Below, one piece after another: positions 1 to 9,074 of a DNA stretch of 22,444 nucleotides. Origin of the DNA: Bacteroidales bacterium (GTDB lineage: Bacteria; Bacteroidota; Bacteroidia; Bacteroidales; Paludibacteraceae); the NCBI GenBank assembly GCA_900769035.1, contig CAAGFD010000265.1:1-22444 (forward strand), given 5' to 3'. Numbering within the stretch: position 1 is the stretch's first letter; every line of letters begins with the position of its first letter. The translations under genes and the position numbers were made by a program. The notes under the pieces were generated by a model. That model was not told the origin of the DNA. It saw nothing but the letters and a program-made list of their open reading frames with translations, and made no database searches.

Positions 1-71
1 ATTATTATATAAATAATGTGTCAACAAAATCAAAGCTATGAGTGGTTAAAAGTAGTATAGAGCAGAGCAGA

Positions 72-1220
72 CTATCTGTTTTTATACATTTCGTCGTAAT
101 ATTTCTCGTAATCTCCATTAATAATGTTACTCATCCATTCTTCATTTTCGAGATACCATTTTACAGTTTTCTCAATACCCTCTTCAAATTGAAGACTAGG
201 TTCCCAACCCAACTCTTTTTGAAGTTTAGAAGAATCGATAGCATATCTCATATCATGGCCAGCTCTATCGGTCACATAAGTGATAAGATTCATATCCTCG
301 CCCTCTTTTCTACCGAGCAGACGATCGACAGTATTGATAAGCACCTTAATAATATCAATATTTTTCCACTCATTAAAACCACCGATATTGTAAGTATCAG
401 CAATTTTTCCGTTGTGGAAAATGGTATCGATAGCGCGGGCATGGTCTTCAACAAAAAGCCAATCGCGTACATTTTCTCCTTTTCCATAAACCGGGAGAGG
501 TTTACGTTTGCAGATATTATTTATAAAAAGAGGAATTAATTTTTCAGGGAATTGATAAGGACCATAGTTATTAGAGCAATTAGTAACTATAGTAGGCATT
601 CCATAAGTATCATGAAAAGCGCGTACGAAGTGGTCGGACGAAGCTTTAGAAGCAGAATAAGGGCTATGTGGATTATATTTTGTAGTTTCGTAAAAGAAAT
701 CGGTACCATACGCAAGATGATGAGTGCCGGACGAAGCTTTTGTAGTAAAAGGAGGTTTAACGCCTTCTGGATTTGTCAATTCCAAAGCCCCATACACCTC
801 ATCAGTTGATATATGATAAAAGAGTTTACCCTCATATTTTTCGGGGAGAGACTCCCAATAAAGTTTTGCAGCTTGCAATAGGGATAGAGTACCCATAACG
901 TTGGTACGAGCAAAAGTAAAAGGATCTTTGATACTTCTATCTACGTGGCTCTCGGCGGCAAGATGAATAACACCATCTATTTTTTCATTCACGAACAGAG
1001 GGTAAATAGTATCAAAATCAGCAATATCAGCTTTTACGAAAGAGTAATTATCACACTTCTCCACATCTTTAAGGTTTTCCAAATTACCGGCATAAGTAAG
1101 TTTATCAAGGTTAATAATGCGGTAATTAGGATATTTATTAACGAACAAGCGTACCACATGGCTACCTATAAAACCGGCACCTCCTGTAATTAATATCGTA
1201 CGGTCGAAAATATTTTTCAT
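72..1220 (-). CDS. rmlB: dTDP-glucose 4,6-dehydratase
   Basis: This cytoplasmic enzyme converts dTDP-glucose to dTDP-4-keto-6-deoxyglucose, the second step of dTDP-L-rhamnose synthesis. The 382-residue product is an extended short-chain dehydrogenase. It has the NAD-binding TGGAGFIG motif at residues 12-19, the STDEVYG segment with the catalytic Thr-Asp-Glu at 139-141, and the YSASK motif with Tyr188 and Lys192. An insertion of about 35 residues lies between the DEVYG and YSASK motifs, making the protein longer than the roughly 355 residues usual in proteobacteria; I recall similar lengths in Bacteroides. It is the last gene of the rmlA-C-D-B run, 8 bases after rmlD. No clear terminator is visible in the 71 bases between its stop and the window edge. 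Identification is firm. Confidence 0.97.
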   Translation of the reverse strand: MKNIFDRTILITGGAGFIGSHVVRLFVNKYPNYRIINLDKLTYAGNLENLKDVEKCDNYSFVKADIADFDTIYPLFVNEKIDGVIHLAAESHVDRSIKDPFTFARTNVMGTLSLLQAAKLYWESLPEKYEGKLFYHISTDEVYGALELTNPEGVKPPFTTKASSGTHHLAYGTDFFYETTKYNPHSPYSASKASSDHFVRAFHDTYGMPTIVTNCSNNYGPYQFPEKLIPLFINNICKRKPLPVYGKGENVRDWLFVEDHARAIDTIFHNGKIADTYNIGGFNEWKNIDIIKVLINTVDRLLGRKEGEDMNLITYVTDRAGHDMRYAIDSSKLQKELGWEPSLQFEEGIEKTVKWYLENEEWMSNIINGDYEKYYDEMYKNR

Positions 1221-1228
1221 ATTACAAA

Positions 1229-2083
1229 TTATTTATTTAATGACAGAATACATTTTTTCAATGAAACCATCCAATATGGTATTTTAAAATTAAAAGTAGA
1301 TGTAAATTTCGATTTATCGAGTACTGAGTAGTTCGGACGTTTCACTTTACTTGGGTATTCATCGCTATGAATAGGGTTAATAGAGCAGATATTGCCCGCC
1401 AAATCAGCGATAACGGTAGCGAAATCGAACCAAGAACAAACGCCCTCGTTAGAAAAATGATATATACCTTTTTTATCGAGTAGGTTATTATCGATAATAT
1501 GGGCAATAGCATCAGCGAGGTCGCCGGCAAACGTAGGAGTACCAATTTGGTCGAAGATAACATTAAGGGAGTCGCGTTCGGCTGTGAGTCGCAACATTGT
1601 TTTGACGAAATTATTACCCCATTCGGAATATAACCAAGCAGTACGAAGAATAATGTAATTACAGTCCACCTCCAAAATTTTTTGTTCACCCGCAAGTTTA
1701 GTACGACCATAAGCGCCGGTAGGATTTGTTTCTACATCCTCTCTATAAGGGATATTGGCATCTCCACGGAAAACATAATCAGTAGAAACATGAATTAGAG
1801 TAGCATTATTGGCTTTAGCGGCTCTTGCAAGGTTTTCGACTGCGGTAGCATTAATAAGGAAAGCATTATCTTCGTCGTCTTCCGCCTTATCGACATTAGT
1901 ATAAGCAGCACAGTTAACTATAACGTTCACATTCTCTCTTTTCATAAAAGCAAGGATAGCGTTATAATCTGTAATATCGAGTTCCTCGACATCTGTAAAA
2001 AGGTAATTATTGTTGCTAAATAAGGAAACTCGTTGCATTTCGTGCCCCAATTGCCCGTTAGCACCGGTAACAAGGATATTCAT
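1229..2083 (-). CDS. rmlD: dTDP-4-dehydrorhamnose reductase
   Basis: This enzyme reduces dTDP-4-keto-L-rhamnose to dTDP-L-rhamnose with NAD(P)H, the last step of the pathway. The 284-residue protein begins MNILVTGANGQLG, the standard N-terminal Rossmann motif of RmlD. It carries the STDYVF segment and the YGRTK catalytic Tyr-xxx-Lys motif, and has the usual family length. The frame stays open further upstream to an ATG at 2125, which would overlap rmlC by about 40 bases. I chose the ATG at 2083 because the Rossmann motif follows directly and because it sits one base after the rmlC stop (TGA, T, ATG), an arrangement that favours translational coupling. Confidence 0.96.
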   Translation of the reverse strand: MNILVTGANGQLGHEMQRVSLFSNNNYLFTDVEELDITDYNAILAFMKRENVNVIVNCAAYTNVDKAEDDEDNAFLINATAVENLARAAKANNATLIHVSTDYVFRGDANIPYREDVETNPTGAYGRTKLAGEQKILEVDCNYIILRTAWLYSEWGNNFVKTMLRLTAERDSLNVIFDQIGTPTFAGDLADAIAHIIDNNLLDKKGIYHFSNEGVCSWFDFATVIADLAGNICSINPIHSDEYPSKVKRPNYSVLDKSKFTSTFNFKIPYWMVSLKKCILSLNK

Positions 2084-2084
2084 A

Positions 2085-2654
2085 TCAGTATAATACATCA
2101 TTAAAGTTGAACAACCAATCGGCATCTTTTAAAAGAGGATGCTTTTTATCTTTTTCTGAAAGAATTATTTTTTCATCAGGTATACGCCAATCGATCTTTA
2201 AATCAGGATCGTTCCAAGCAATAGCGCCTTCACTTTGAGGAGCATAAAAATTATCGCATTTATATTGAAAAACTACCTCGTCGGATAACACGCTAAAGCC
2301 ATGGGCAAAACCTCGAGGGATAAAGAACTGACGGTGATTATCGGCAGTAAGTTCCACAGAGACGTGTTGACCAAAAGTAGGTGAGCCGACGCGTATATCG
2401 ACAGCAACATCAAGAACGGCACCTTTAATCACACGTACCAATTTACTCTGAGCGAAAGGAGGTTTTTGAAAATGAAGACCCCTCAATACTCCGTACGAAG
2501 ATTTACTTTCGTTATCTTGTACAAAATGAGTTTCTCGAACATTAGCAAAAAAATCTCTCTCTGAAAAAGATTCGAAGAAATAGCCTCTATCATCATTAAA
2601 GATTCGAGGTTCAATAATAACGACGCCATCGAGAGCTGTTTTAATGACATTCAT
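2085..2654 (-). CDS. rmlC: dTDP-4-dehydrorhamnose 3,5-epimerase
   Basis: RmlC epimerises C3 and C5 of dTDP-4-keto-6-deoxyglucose. The 189-residue protein is a complete cupin-fold RmlC. It shows the RGLHFQ motif with the catalytic base His61, the FIPRGFAHGF segment at 111-120, and Tyr131 in the FQYKC stretch as the expected catalytic acid. Length matches the family (about 180-190). It starts 15 bases after rmlA and its stop is followed one base later by the rmlD start. Identification is firm. Confidence 0.97.
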   Translation of the reverse strand: MNVIKTALDGVVIIEPRIFNDDRGYFFESFSERDFFANVRETHFVQDNESKSSYGVLRGLHFQKPPFAQSKLVRVIKGAVLDVAVDIRVGSPTFGQHVSVELTADNHRQFFIPRGFAHGFSVLSDEVVFQYKCDNFYAPQSEGAIAWNDPDLKIDWRIPDEKIILSEKDKKHPLLKDADWLFNFNDVLY

Positions 2655-2669
2655 AAAAAGAAAATCTAT

Positions 2670-3554
2670 TTATCGGTTAATATCATTAGCCAATTTCATA
2701 AGGTATTGGCCATATTGATTTTTAATCATCGGCTGAGCCAATTCTCTAAGTTTCTCGGTAGAAATCCAACCTTGACGATAGGCAATACCCTCGAGGCAAG
2801 CAATTTTAAGACCTTGACGTTTTTCAATCACCTCTACGAAAATAGAAGCCTCGGCAAGAGAATCATGCGTACCGGTATCGAGCCAAGCGAAACCGCGACC
2901 GAGAGTTTGAACTTTCAGTTCACCATCTGCAAGAAATTCTTGATTTACTGTTGTTATTTCCAATTCGCCACGAGCAGAAGGCTTAATATGTTTTGCCACT
3001 TCCACCACTTTATTAGGGTAGAAATACAAGCCCACAACAGCATAGTTTGATTTAGGATTTTTTGGTTTTTCCTCGATAGATAGGCAATTACCTTTACTAT
3101 CAAATTCAGCCACGCCATAACGCTCCGGGTCATCAACCCAATAGCCAAAGACAGTAGCTTTATTGTGATTTTCGGCATTTTCTACTGCCTCTTTAAGGAG
3201 AGCGGAAAAGCCCATACCATGGAAGATATTATCACCCAACACAAGGCAAACGGAGTCGTTACCAACAAATTTCTCGCCAATAATAAAAGCCTGAGCAAGA
3301 CCATCAGGTGAAGGCTGTTCTGCATACTCGAGATGTAAACCGTAGTCCGAACCGTCACCAAGCAGACGTTTAAAAGCCGGTAAATCTTGTGGAGTGGAGA
3401 TAACTAAAATATCCCTAATTCCCGCAAGCATAAGTACGGAGATAGGATAATAAACCATAGGTTTATCATAAATAGGCAAGAGCTGTTTACTAACACCCTT
3501 TGTAATAGGATAAAGACGGGTACCACTGCCACCGGCTAATACGATTCCTTTCAT
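2670..3554 (-). CDS. rmlA: glucose-1-phosphate thymidylyltransferase
   Basis: RmlA joins glucose-1-phosphate and dTTP to give dTDP-glucose, the committed and usually feedback-controlled first step of rhamnose synthesis. The 294-residue sequence has the nucleotidyltransferase signature GGSGTRLYPIT at 8-18, the following KQLLPIYDKPMVYYP segment, and the LGDNIFHG motif with Asp108, a likely metal ligand. Length fits the short RmlA class. It starts 26 bases after the thioredoxin-like gene and lies 15 bases before rmlC. In this operon glucose-1-phosphate could in principle come from maltodextrin breakdown, but no phosphorylase or phosphoglucomutase is present in the window, so that link is inference. 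Confidence 0.97.
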   Translation of the reverse strand: MKGIVLAGGSGTRLYPITKGVSKQLLPIYDKPMVYYPISVLMLAGIRDILVISTPQDLPAFKRLLGDGSDYGLHLEYAEQPSPDGLAQAFIIGEKFVGNDSVCLVLGDNIFHGMGFSALLKEAVENAENHNKATVFGYWVDDPERYGVAEFDSKGNCLSIEEKPKNPKSNYAVVGLYFYPNKVVEVAKHIKPSARGELEITTVNQEFLADGELKVQTLGRGFAWLDTGTHDSLAEASIFVEVIEKRQGLKIACLEGIAYRQGWISTEKLRELAQPMIKNQYGQYLMKLANDINR

Positions 3555-3580
3555 AATAATTAGAAATAAGGTATAATTAA

Positions 3581-4054
3581 TTAATTTTCATTTACACTGG
3601 TAGAATCAACATTAAGAAGATATTTATTCATCAAATCGATACATTCCGTTTTAGAACGGTATCCGACCTCTTTAATAGGTTTCCCGTTCATTGGGATATA
3701 TATAATTGACGGAACGCCATCTATTTGAAAATAGTCGACTAATTCATGACTGCTTTCGTAATCAACTTTATACACATAAATGTCATCTTTGAACTCTTCA
3801 GCAATAGAATCCAGAATAGGAGACATCATTTTACAAGGGGCGCACCAAGTAGCATAGATATCAACGATACAAGGTTTATCCCCTTTATAGTTCCATTCAT
3901 AGTCTATTTCTGATATTATATCAACAAAAGACTGTGTATCAAGCTGTTTAACTATTTCTTCTTCTTGTTCTGTATTTTTCTCTTTATTATTACAAGCGGC
4001 AAACGAGAATAATGCCACCAAAACCATCAAGCACAACAATTTAAAACTTTTCAT
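3581..4054 (-). CDS. thioredoxin-fold lipoprotein
   Basis: This is a 157-residue predicted lipoprotein with a thioredoxin domain. The N-terminus is a signal peptide ending in FAAC, so Cys21 would be lipidated and the protein exported. An acidic and lysine-rich linker follows. The thioredoxin fold occupies roughly residues 38-148, with the redox motif WCAPC (Cys71 and Cys74) and the cis-proline in GVPS (Pro115), so it should be active in thiol-disulfide exchange. It may serve as an extracytoplasmic reductase or oxidase; substrate and direction are unknown. It starts 2 bases after the DUF4834-like gene and 26 bases before rmlA, so it is probably cotranscribed, although its link to rhamnose or starch genes is unclear. 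Confidence 0.88.
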   Translation of the reverse strand: MKSFKLLCLMVLVALFSFAACNNKEKNTEQEEEIVKQLDTQSFVDIISEIDYEWNYKGDKPCIVDIYATWCAPCKMMSPILDSIAEEFKDDIYVYKVDYESSHELVDYFQIDGVPSIIYIPMNGKPIKEVGYRSKTECIDLMNKYLLNVDSTSVNEN

Positions 4055-4056
4055 AT

Positions 4057-4332
4057 CTAATCGTTTTTATCATTATTAATCTCTTCAAAGTCAACGTATT
4101 CTCCCTCTGAATCAGGTATAATACTCTCACCTTTTCGATGTGAAATATGGTTCGACAACTCACTAAGGAATTCGTCTTCTCCATCTTCAATGACTACGTA
4201 ATCTTCGTCGGTATTGCGGTAATAATCATTGTCTTTCCGTTTTCTTATTTTGAACAAGCTCAATATTTTAATTACTATAAATAGAAAAAGCGACAATACA
4301 AAAACGAAAATAAATATCAATCCTCTAATCAT
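4057..4332 (-). CDS. small single-span membrane protein, DUF4834-like
   Basis: This is a 91-residue protein with one N-terminal transmembrane helix (about residues 3-26). A short basic patch (KIRKRK) comes next, suggesting an N-out, C-in orientation. The rest is a polar acidic cytoplasmic tail ending in GEYVDFEE. The overall shape, and in my recollection the C-terminal EYVDFEE pattern, match DUF4834, a family of unknown function largely confined to Bacteroidota. The gene is packed between gtrA-like (6-base gap) and the thioredoxin-like gene (2-base gap). The family name is from memory of the pattern and should be treated as moderately sure; the function is not known. Confidence 0.7.
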   Translation of the reverse strand: MIRGLIFIFVFVLSLFLFIVIKILSLFKIRKRKDNDYYRNTDEDYVVIEDGEDEFLSELSNHISHRKGESIIPDSEGEYVDFEEINNDKND

Positions 4333-4338
4333 ATTACA

Positions 4339-4767
4339 TCATTTAAATAACAGGTATTTTCGGGCATAAAAATTAAACAAGAATACTACGATGGTAGCAA
4401 TGATTTTAGAATACATATGATACCAACCGAATACTGAAGTAAAGAGCCACAAGATCAAGGTGTTAATACCAAGACCAACGGCACCGATAATAGAGAAATA
4501 TATAAAGTGCATATATACTCTTTTTTGAGGTTTTTTATCAAATACCCAAATAATACTCATTAAATAATTTACAAGACCACCTGTAACATGAGATATAGCC
4601 TGAGCAATAAGATAATACATTCCGCAAATATCTACCAGCACATATTGCAGAGTAAAATCTACAACAAATGCAGCGATACCGACGAAAAAGTTACGAAAGA
4701 GTTGTATAAATACGTTTGACGACGGTGTGTATAATATCTTTTTTAATATATTAAAAACGTTACTCAT
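4339..4767 (-). CDS. GtrA-like four-helix membrane protein
   Basis: This is a 142-residue integral membrane protein with four hydrophobic segments near residues 25-46, 50-75, 87-110 and 117-138. It has the closing pattern FNFYARKYLLF that is typical of the GtrA family. GtrA-like proteins are thought to move lipid-linked sugars, such as undecaprenyl-phosphate-glucose, across the inner membrane or to assist glycosyltransferases that modify surface polysaccharides. Here it follows the GH13 lipoprotein by 3 bases and precedes the DUF4834-like gene by 6. Its place upstream of the rml genes suits a role in cell-surface glycan assembly, but no partner glycosyltransferase is present in the window, so substrate and role are inferred. 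Confidence 0.88.
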   Translation of the reverse strand: MSNVFNILKKILYTPSSNVFIQLFRNFFVGIAAFVVDFTLQYVLVDICGMYYLIAQAISHVTGGLVNYLMSIIWVFDKKPQKRVYMHFIYFSIIGAVGLGINTLILWLFTSVFGWYHMYSKIIATIVVFLFNFYARKYLLFK

Positions 4768-4770
4768 ATA

Positions 4771-7164
4771 TTAATACAATACTTCAGACGATAAAGCCGG
4801 TAAAGTAATAGTGATAAAATAATCGCCGGAATATTGATAATCATTACCGAACAAAGCTTTATAATCTTCTTTTTCACCGTTGAATTTATCGATATTTACA
4901 TTAAACGTATAAGGTTTATCGGTATTATTAATGAATACTACAACGGTAGTATCAAAATATTTACGGGCATAAGCAAATACGTTTTCATCGACAGAGAGTT
5001 CGATATAATCTCCATAAATAAGAGCCATATTAGAGGTTCGTAGGTGGTTTAATTTAGCCACATGGTCGAATAAATTTTCCTCTCTATTATTCCAATTATC
5101 GAAATACATCATACGTCTGCAATCTGGGTCATTACCGCCGGTCATACCAATTTCATCGCCGTAATAGATAACCGGCACACCCGGAATAGTAGTATTAAAT
5201 GTGTGGAACAGAGCCAATTTATCGTAAGCAACAGAGTCGGTAATACCAATTTTACGAGTCCAAGCAGCAGCTTTAGCATCCTCACCTACCTTTAAATCGC
5301 CGGAAGCAAGAGCCATAAATCTCGGCTTATCGTGGTTACCGGAGATGTATCCCATAAGGTTGTGAACACCATAGACTTTAAGGCTGGAATTAAGGATATT
5401 GCTAAGGCGTTTCATTGTACCGCCACTTACGCCATTGAAAGCAGAATTAGCCTCATCATATACATTGAAGTCGAATTGACCGTTAAGCATACCGCTGTTT
5501 ACATAACTTGCCATTAACTCCGGACTTCCATACGACTCTCCTATTTGATAGAAATAGCCATTATTATCATATTGTTTAAGTTTATAAGTCAATGCTCTCC
5601 AGAATTCTTGATTAACATGTTTGCAAGCGTCGTGTCGGAAACCATCGATACCGAACTCTTTAAACCAATATACTGCAGAGTCTACCATCAATTCCACCAC
5701 GTAAGGATTACTGAAATCGAGTGAAGGCATAAACGTATCGAACCAAGTAGTAAGACGTTGTTCATCCCACAACTCCACATTCATTCTGCCATCGGGCAAA
5801 TACAAATCTGTAGCATATTCAGGATGTGATTGATAAAGTGGGTGCTGCTCATGAACGTGATTAGCCACATAGTCGAGAAGTACGTTAATATTCTTATTAT
5901 GAGCATCTTTAACGAGCGATTTCAATTCGTCATTAGTACCGAAACGGAAGTCAACTTTTGAACTTGAGATAGGCCAATAACCATGATAACCGGCAAATTT
6001 CGTATTGGCGATATTACTATATCCATAAGGTTCAAGAGGGTTTTGATTGAGAGGAGAAATCCATAAAGTATTAATACCCAATTTATTAAAATATCCATTA
6101 AGAATAGTAGAGTCTATACCTGCCAAGTCTCCGCCTTGATAATCAGCAAGAGGGTTAACATCGGCACGATTCATAGGATGGTCGTTATTTACATCGCCAT
6201 TTTTAAATCTATCGACGAGCAAGAAGTAGATAATATTATTATATTTATCATTACGGTCAAGGACACAAGCTTTTTCCACAGGCTTACCTTTTATAATCGG
6301 CACGAGGATATCATTACTAATACCAAATTCATTTGAAGCCCATACTCTAAGATAAGTTTTTCTACAATCCTTCAACTCTGTAGGCAAATAAATCTTTATT
6401 TCATATTTGTCATCCTCTGTTTCTATTTTAATGAACCTATCGTCAAGAAGTAAATTATCGATATAAGCCCAAACTCTATCAATTTTGCCTTTACCTATCA
6501 ATTTTATTTTATCATCATCGATATCATCGGTAAGCAGCATAGGGAATTTTGCGTCATTACCATCTACTTGAAGGATGGAATTAAACTTACCGAAACCGTT
6601 ATCTACCTTATTAGGGTTTGTATCATCGTGATTTTGGTCGCCATCTATTTTTAATTGATAAAGGTAAGTACCCGGGCTAAGCAACATTTTAACCTCGTAT
6701 AAGCCATCTTCATTAAGGGTCAAATCCGGAGTCATATCGGCAACCCAATTATTCATTTGACCGGCTATTTGAATTCTGCCAATCTCTTTGCCATTAGGGT
6801 TGTAAGTAAAAGTATACCAGATTTTATCGCTTCTTCTTAGAGGCACATCGTAATGAATACCTTTAATCCAGAATGAAACAACGGACATCTGTTCCAGATC
6901 TTCATCACAATATATGTCCAATAACTTTTTATTATCGCTTAATTCCAAGAAGATATGTTCCGAATTAGTAGAAACGGAATCTATCAACGACTCATCCATT
7001 ATGAAGTCATTCACCAGGATGTTGTTAGGACCCGGCTTAATTATTTTAAGAGAATTAAGCCCCACACAAACGTCATTATCGGGTATAAAACCAAGAGAAA
7101 ATTTTTTGTCTTGGCAAGAAGTTACCAATAAAATAAGAGCAATACTGAAAAAGATTTTTTTCAT
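4771..7164 (-). CDS. GH13 alpha-amylase-family lipoprotein (SusG-like role)
   Basis: This 797-residue enzyme is predicted to cut alpha-1,4-glucans. Residues 1-17 form a lipoprotein signal peptide (LVTSC, lipidated Cys17). A beta-rich stretch runs from about 20 to 110. Residues about 115-200 resemble a glycogen-binding CBM48/E-set domain (IQIAGQMNNW, then a GTYLYQLKIDG strand). A second Ig-like segment spans about 205-295, and the GH13 barrel starts near 305. All four conserved GH13 regions are present: DYVANH (431-436), GFRHDACKH with nucleophile Asp512, IGES with acid/base Glu543, and GNHD with Asp612. It should therefore be active. The residues after the lipidated Cys (QDKKF) lack the acidic run seen in SusG, so surface exposure is uncertain. 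It starts 8 bases after the other GH13 gene. Confidence 0.93.
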   Translation of the reverse strand: MKKIFFSIALILLVTSCQDKKFSLGFIPDNDVCVGLNSLKIIKPGPNNILVNDFIMDESLIDSVSTNSEHIFLELSDNKKLLDIYCDEDLEQMSVVSFWIKGIHYDVPLRRSDKIWYTFTYNPNGKEIGRIQIAGQMNNWVADMTPDLTLNEDGLYEVKMLLSPGTYLYQLKIDGDQNHDDTNPNKVDNGFGKFNSILQVDGNDAKFPMLLTDDIDDDKIKLIGKGKIDRVWAYIDNLLLDDRFIKIETEDDKYEIKIYLPTELKDCRKTYLRVWASNEFGISNDILVPIIKGKPVEKACVLDRNDKYNNIIYFLLVDRFKNGDVNNDHPMNRADVNPLADYQGGDLAGIDSTILNGYFNKLGINTLWISPLNQNPLEPYGYSNIANTKFAGYHGYWPISSSKVDFRFGTNDELKSLVKDAHNKNINVLLDYVANHVHEQHPLYQSHPEYATDLYLPDGRMNVELWDEQRLTTWFDTFMPSLDFSNPYVVELMVDSAVYWFKEFGIDGFRHDACKHVNQEFWRALTYKLKQYDNNGYFYQIGESYGSPELMASYVNSGMLNGQFDFNVYDEANSAFNGVSGGTMKRLSNILNSSLKVYGVHNLMGYISGNHDKPRFMALASGDLKVGEDAKAAAWTRKIGITDSVAYDKLALFHTFNTTIPGVPVIYYGDEIGMTGGNDPDCRRMMYFDNWNNREENLFDHVAKLNHLRTSNMALIYGDYIELSVDENVFAYARKYFDTTVVVFINNTDKPYTFNVNIDKFNGEKEDYKALFGNDYQYSGDYFITITLPALSSEVLY

Positions 7165-7172
7165 AACTATTA

Positions 7173-9038
7173 TTATTTATCGATTAATATCTCATAGATA
7201 CTCACTGTTTTAGCAGGGAATATCATATTATTATCCACTTTAATTTTATCTTTAGACACTATATTTTTTGCCGATTTACCAATTATATCCATCTCATTAA
7301 ATCGGGTCATATCCAACTGTTTTTCGTTGGAATTATTATTTACGACAACCATCACTTTTTGGTTTTCCGTAAATCTGAAAAAAACGTAGAAACCATCGCG
7401 AGGGATGAATTGAATCATCTTTCCTTTTGTCAAAGCCTCAGAAGATTTTCTATAATTCAAGATAGTAGACAGATAATTAAATATGTCTCTATCTTGCTTA
7501 TTTTGTTTCTTTATATCAAAAGCGTTGTATTCGTCAGACTTCCAGCCACCCGGGAATCTATGGCGGCAACCCTCATACGAATCTTTTTCTCCAAAAAGCA
7601 TGATTTCATCGCCATAATAGTATTGAGGGAAACCGCGCACAGTAGCTAATAGAGCGAGTCCCATCTTAAAGAGTGCCGGATCGCTATTGACGGCATTGCT
7701 ATATCGGCTCATATCATGATTATTAAGCATATTCATAATCAGATTTGGATTTGCGTATGCAAAATCTTGAGCGAAATGAGAATAAAAACGGATAAGACCT
7801 GTATTCCAACTCTCATTTTCGACAAAAGCAGCTTCGAGATAATCTTTCAACATAAAATCCATCACTGTAGGCAATTGAGAATCAAAGCCATCGCGATTAT
7901 TATTACCAGATTGATAATAGGCATTCTCCGGAACTGATTTCACCCAACATTCTCCAACGATATTGATATTAGGGTATTCGTTACGAATAGTTTTCAACAG
8001 TCGAGCAGCATTATTAATGTTATTATATGGGTAAGTATCAACTCGGAATCCATCTAATCCGGTAAGTTCCGCCCAATAGATATACGACTGAGACAGGTAA
8101 TCAAAGAGTAATTTATTATCGAGGTTTAAGTCCGCCATATTGCTATCAAACCATCCGAATTGCAGCTCTTTTTTATCAGCGACGGATGCATGAGGGTCGG
8201 TAGCAGCGGATATTTGGTAATTGGTACGAGTAAAAGTATCCCACGTATGATACCAGTCAGCAGTAGGCAAGTCGTTATTCCACCAATGGCGAGGATTGAC
8301 ATGGTTTGGCACTATATCCATCACATACTTAATACCGTGATTATGACATTCTTCAACAAGGCGACAGAAATCTTCATTACTACCAAATCGGGCATCCACC
8401 TTGTAGAAATTGGTAGTAGCATAATGGTGATAAGAGTATTTTACATCATTATCCTCAAGAATCGGGGTTGTCCATAAAGTAGTAATTCCGAGTTTTTGAA
8501 GGTAATCAAGGTGATTTATTATACCTTGTATATCACCACCTTGACGTTGATGCAAATCATCCAAAACAACGCCTTGAACAAATTCGGGCAAGTTATCATT
8601 CTCTATATTGCCATTAGCAAATCTATCCGGCATAATAAGGTAAAAAACGTCGGATTCATCGAAACTTTTACGATTACGAGAATTTGGATTTCGCTGTTTC
8701 AACTCATAATCTATATGGTAAACCCTTGAAGTATAACCGAGGTCGATTTGAAACATTCCGGGTTTGGCATTTTTTATATCGAGATATAAGAATAGATAAT
8801 TAGGATTGTCGGTGCGCACCACACTATCTAACTTAACATTATACTTCGGGTTGATTGAAGGTTTTGTTCTACCGATATTATCGCCGTGAATCATAATTTG
8901 CAATGAGCTGTTATTCATATCCGCCCACCAAAATTCAGGTTCTACCCTATCGTAGATAGGCTTTGAAGATTTCGGACGAGGCATTGCAAAAATAAAGGCG
9001 GGCAGTAAAACCAACAGTATGATAATTATTTTTTTCAT
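7173..9038 (-). CDS. periplasmic GH13 neopullulanase/cyclomaltodextrinase-like enzyme (SusA-like)
   Basis: This 621-residue exported enzyme is likely to hydrolyse maltodextrins or pullulan fragments in the periplasm. A Sec signal peptide (MKKIIIILLVLLPAFIFA) ends near residue 18 with no lipobox. An N-terminal cyclomaltodextrinase-type beta domain spans about 25-115, the GH13 barrel about 125-530, and a C-terminal beta domain follows. The catalytic regions are intact: DIVPNH (241-246), GFRVD with nucleophile Asp334, VGEC with Glu363, and NNHD with Asp442. An ATG 30 bases further upstream is in frame, but the start at 9038 is preferred because it gives a clean signal peptide. The gene follows the MFS gene by 36 bases. 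The fold and length match SusA of the starch utilisation system, but no SusC or SusD is encoded here. Confidence 0.94.
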   Translation of the reverse strand: MKKIIIILLVLLPAFIFAMPRPKSSKPIYDRVEPEFWWADMNNSSLQIMIHGDNIGRTKPSINPKYNVKLDSVVRTDNPNYLFLYLDIKNAKPGMFQIDLGYTSRVYHIDYELKQRNPNSRNRKSFDESDVFYLIMPDRFANGNIENDNLPEFVQGVVLDDLHQRQGGDIQGIINHLDYLQKLGITTLWTTPILEDNDVKYSYHHYATTNFYKVDARFGSNEDFCRLVEECHNHGIKYVMDIVPNHVNPRHWWNNDLPTADWYHTWDTFTRTNYQISAATDPHASVADKKELQFGWFDSNMADLNLDNKLLFDYLSQSYIYWAELTGLDGFRVDTYPYNNINNAARLLKTIRNEYPNINIVGECWVKSVPENAYYQSGNNNRDGFDSQLPTVMDFMLKDYLEAAFVENESWNTGLIRFYSHFAQDFAYANPNLIMNMLNNHDMSRYSNAVNSDPALFKMGLALLATVRGFPQYYYGDEIMLFGEKDSYEGCRHRFPGGWKSDEYNAFDIKKQNKQDRDIFNYLSTILNYRKSSEALTKGKMIQFIPRDGFYVFFRFTENQKVMVVVNNNSNEKQLDMTRFNEMDIIGKSAKNIVSKDKIKVDNNMIFPAKTVSIYEILIDK

Positions 9039-9074
9039 ATTTAAATTTTTACTATGATAATCAAACAAATAATG

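Noticed and set aside
31..38. TAGCTTTG promoter-like element on the minus strand after rmlB
   Set aside because: The -7 match is good but no TTG or TTTG is found at the -33 distance, and the target gene would lie outside the window.
42..539. Open frame of 165 codons on the plus strand
   Set aside because: It lies wholly antisense to the well-supported rmlB gene, has low-complexity hydrophobic content and no recognisable domain or promoter.
2084..2125. Upstream start for rmlD overlapping rmlC
   Set aside because: The extra 14 residues precede the canonical Rossmann N-terminus and overlap rmlC; the ATG at 2083 is one base after the rmlC stop and fits the family.
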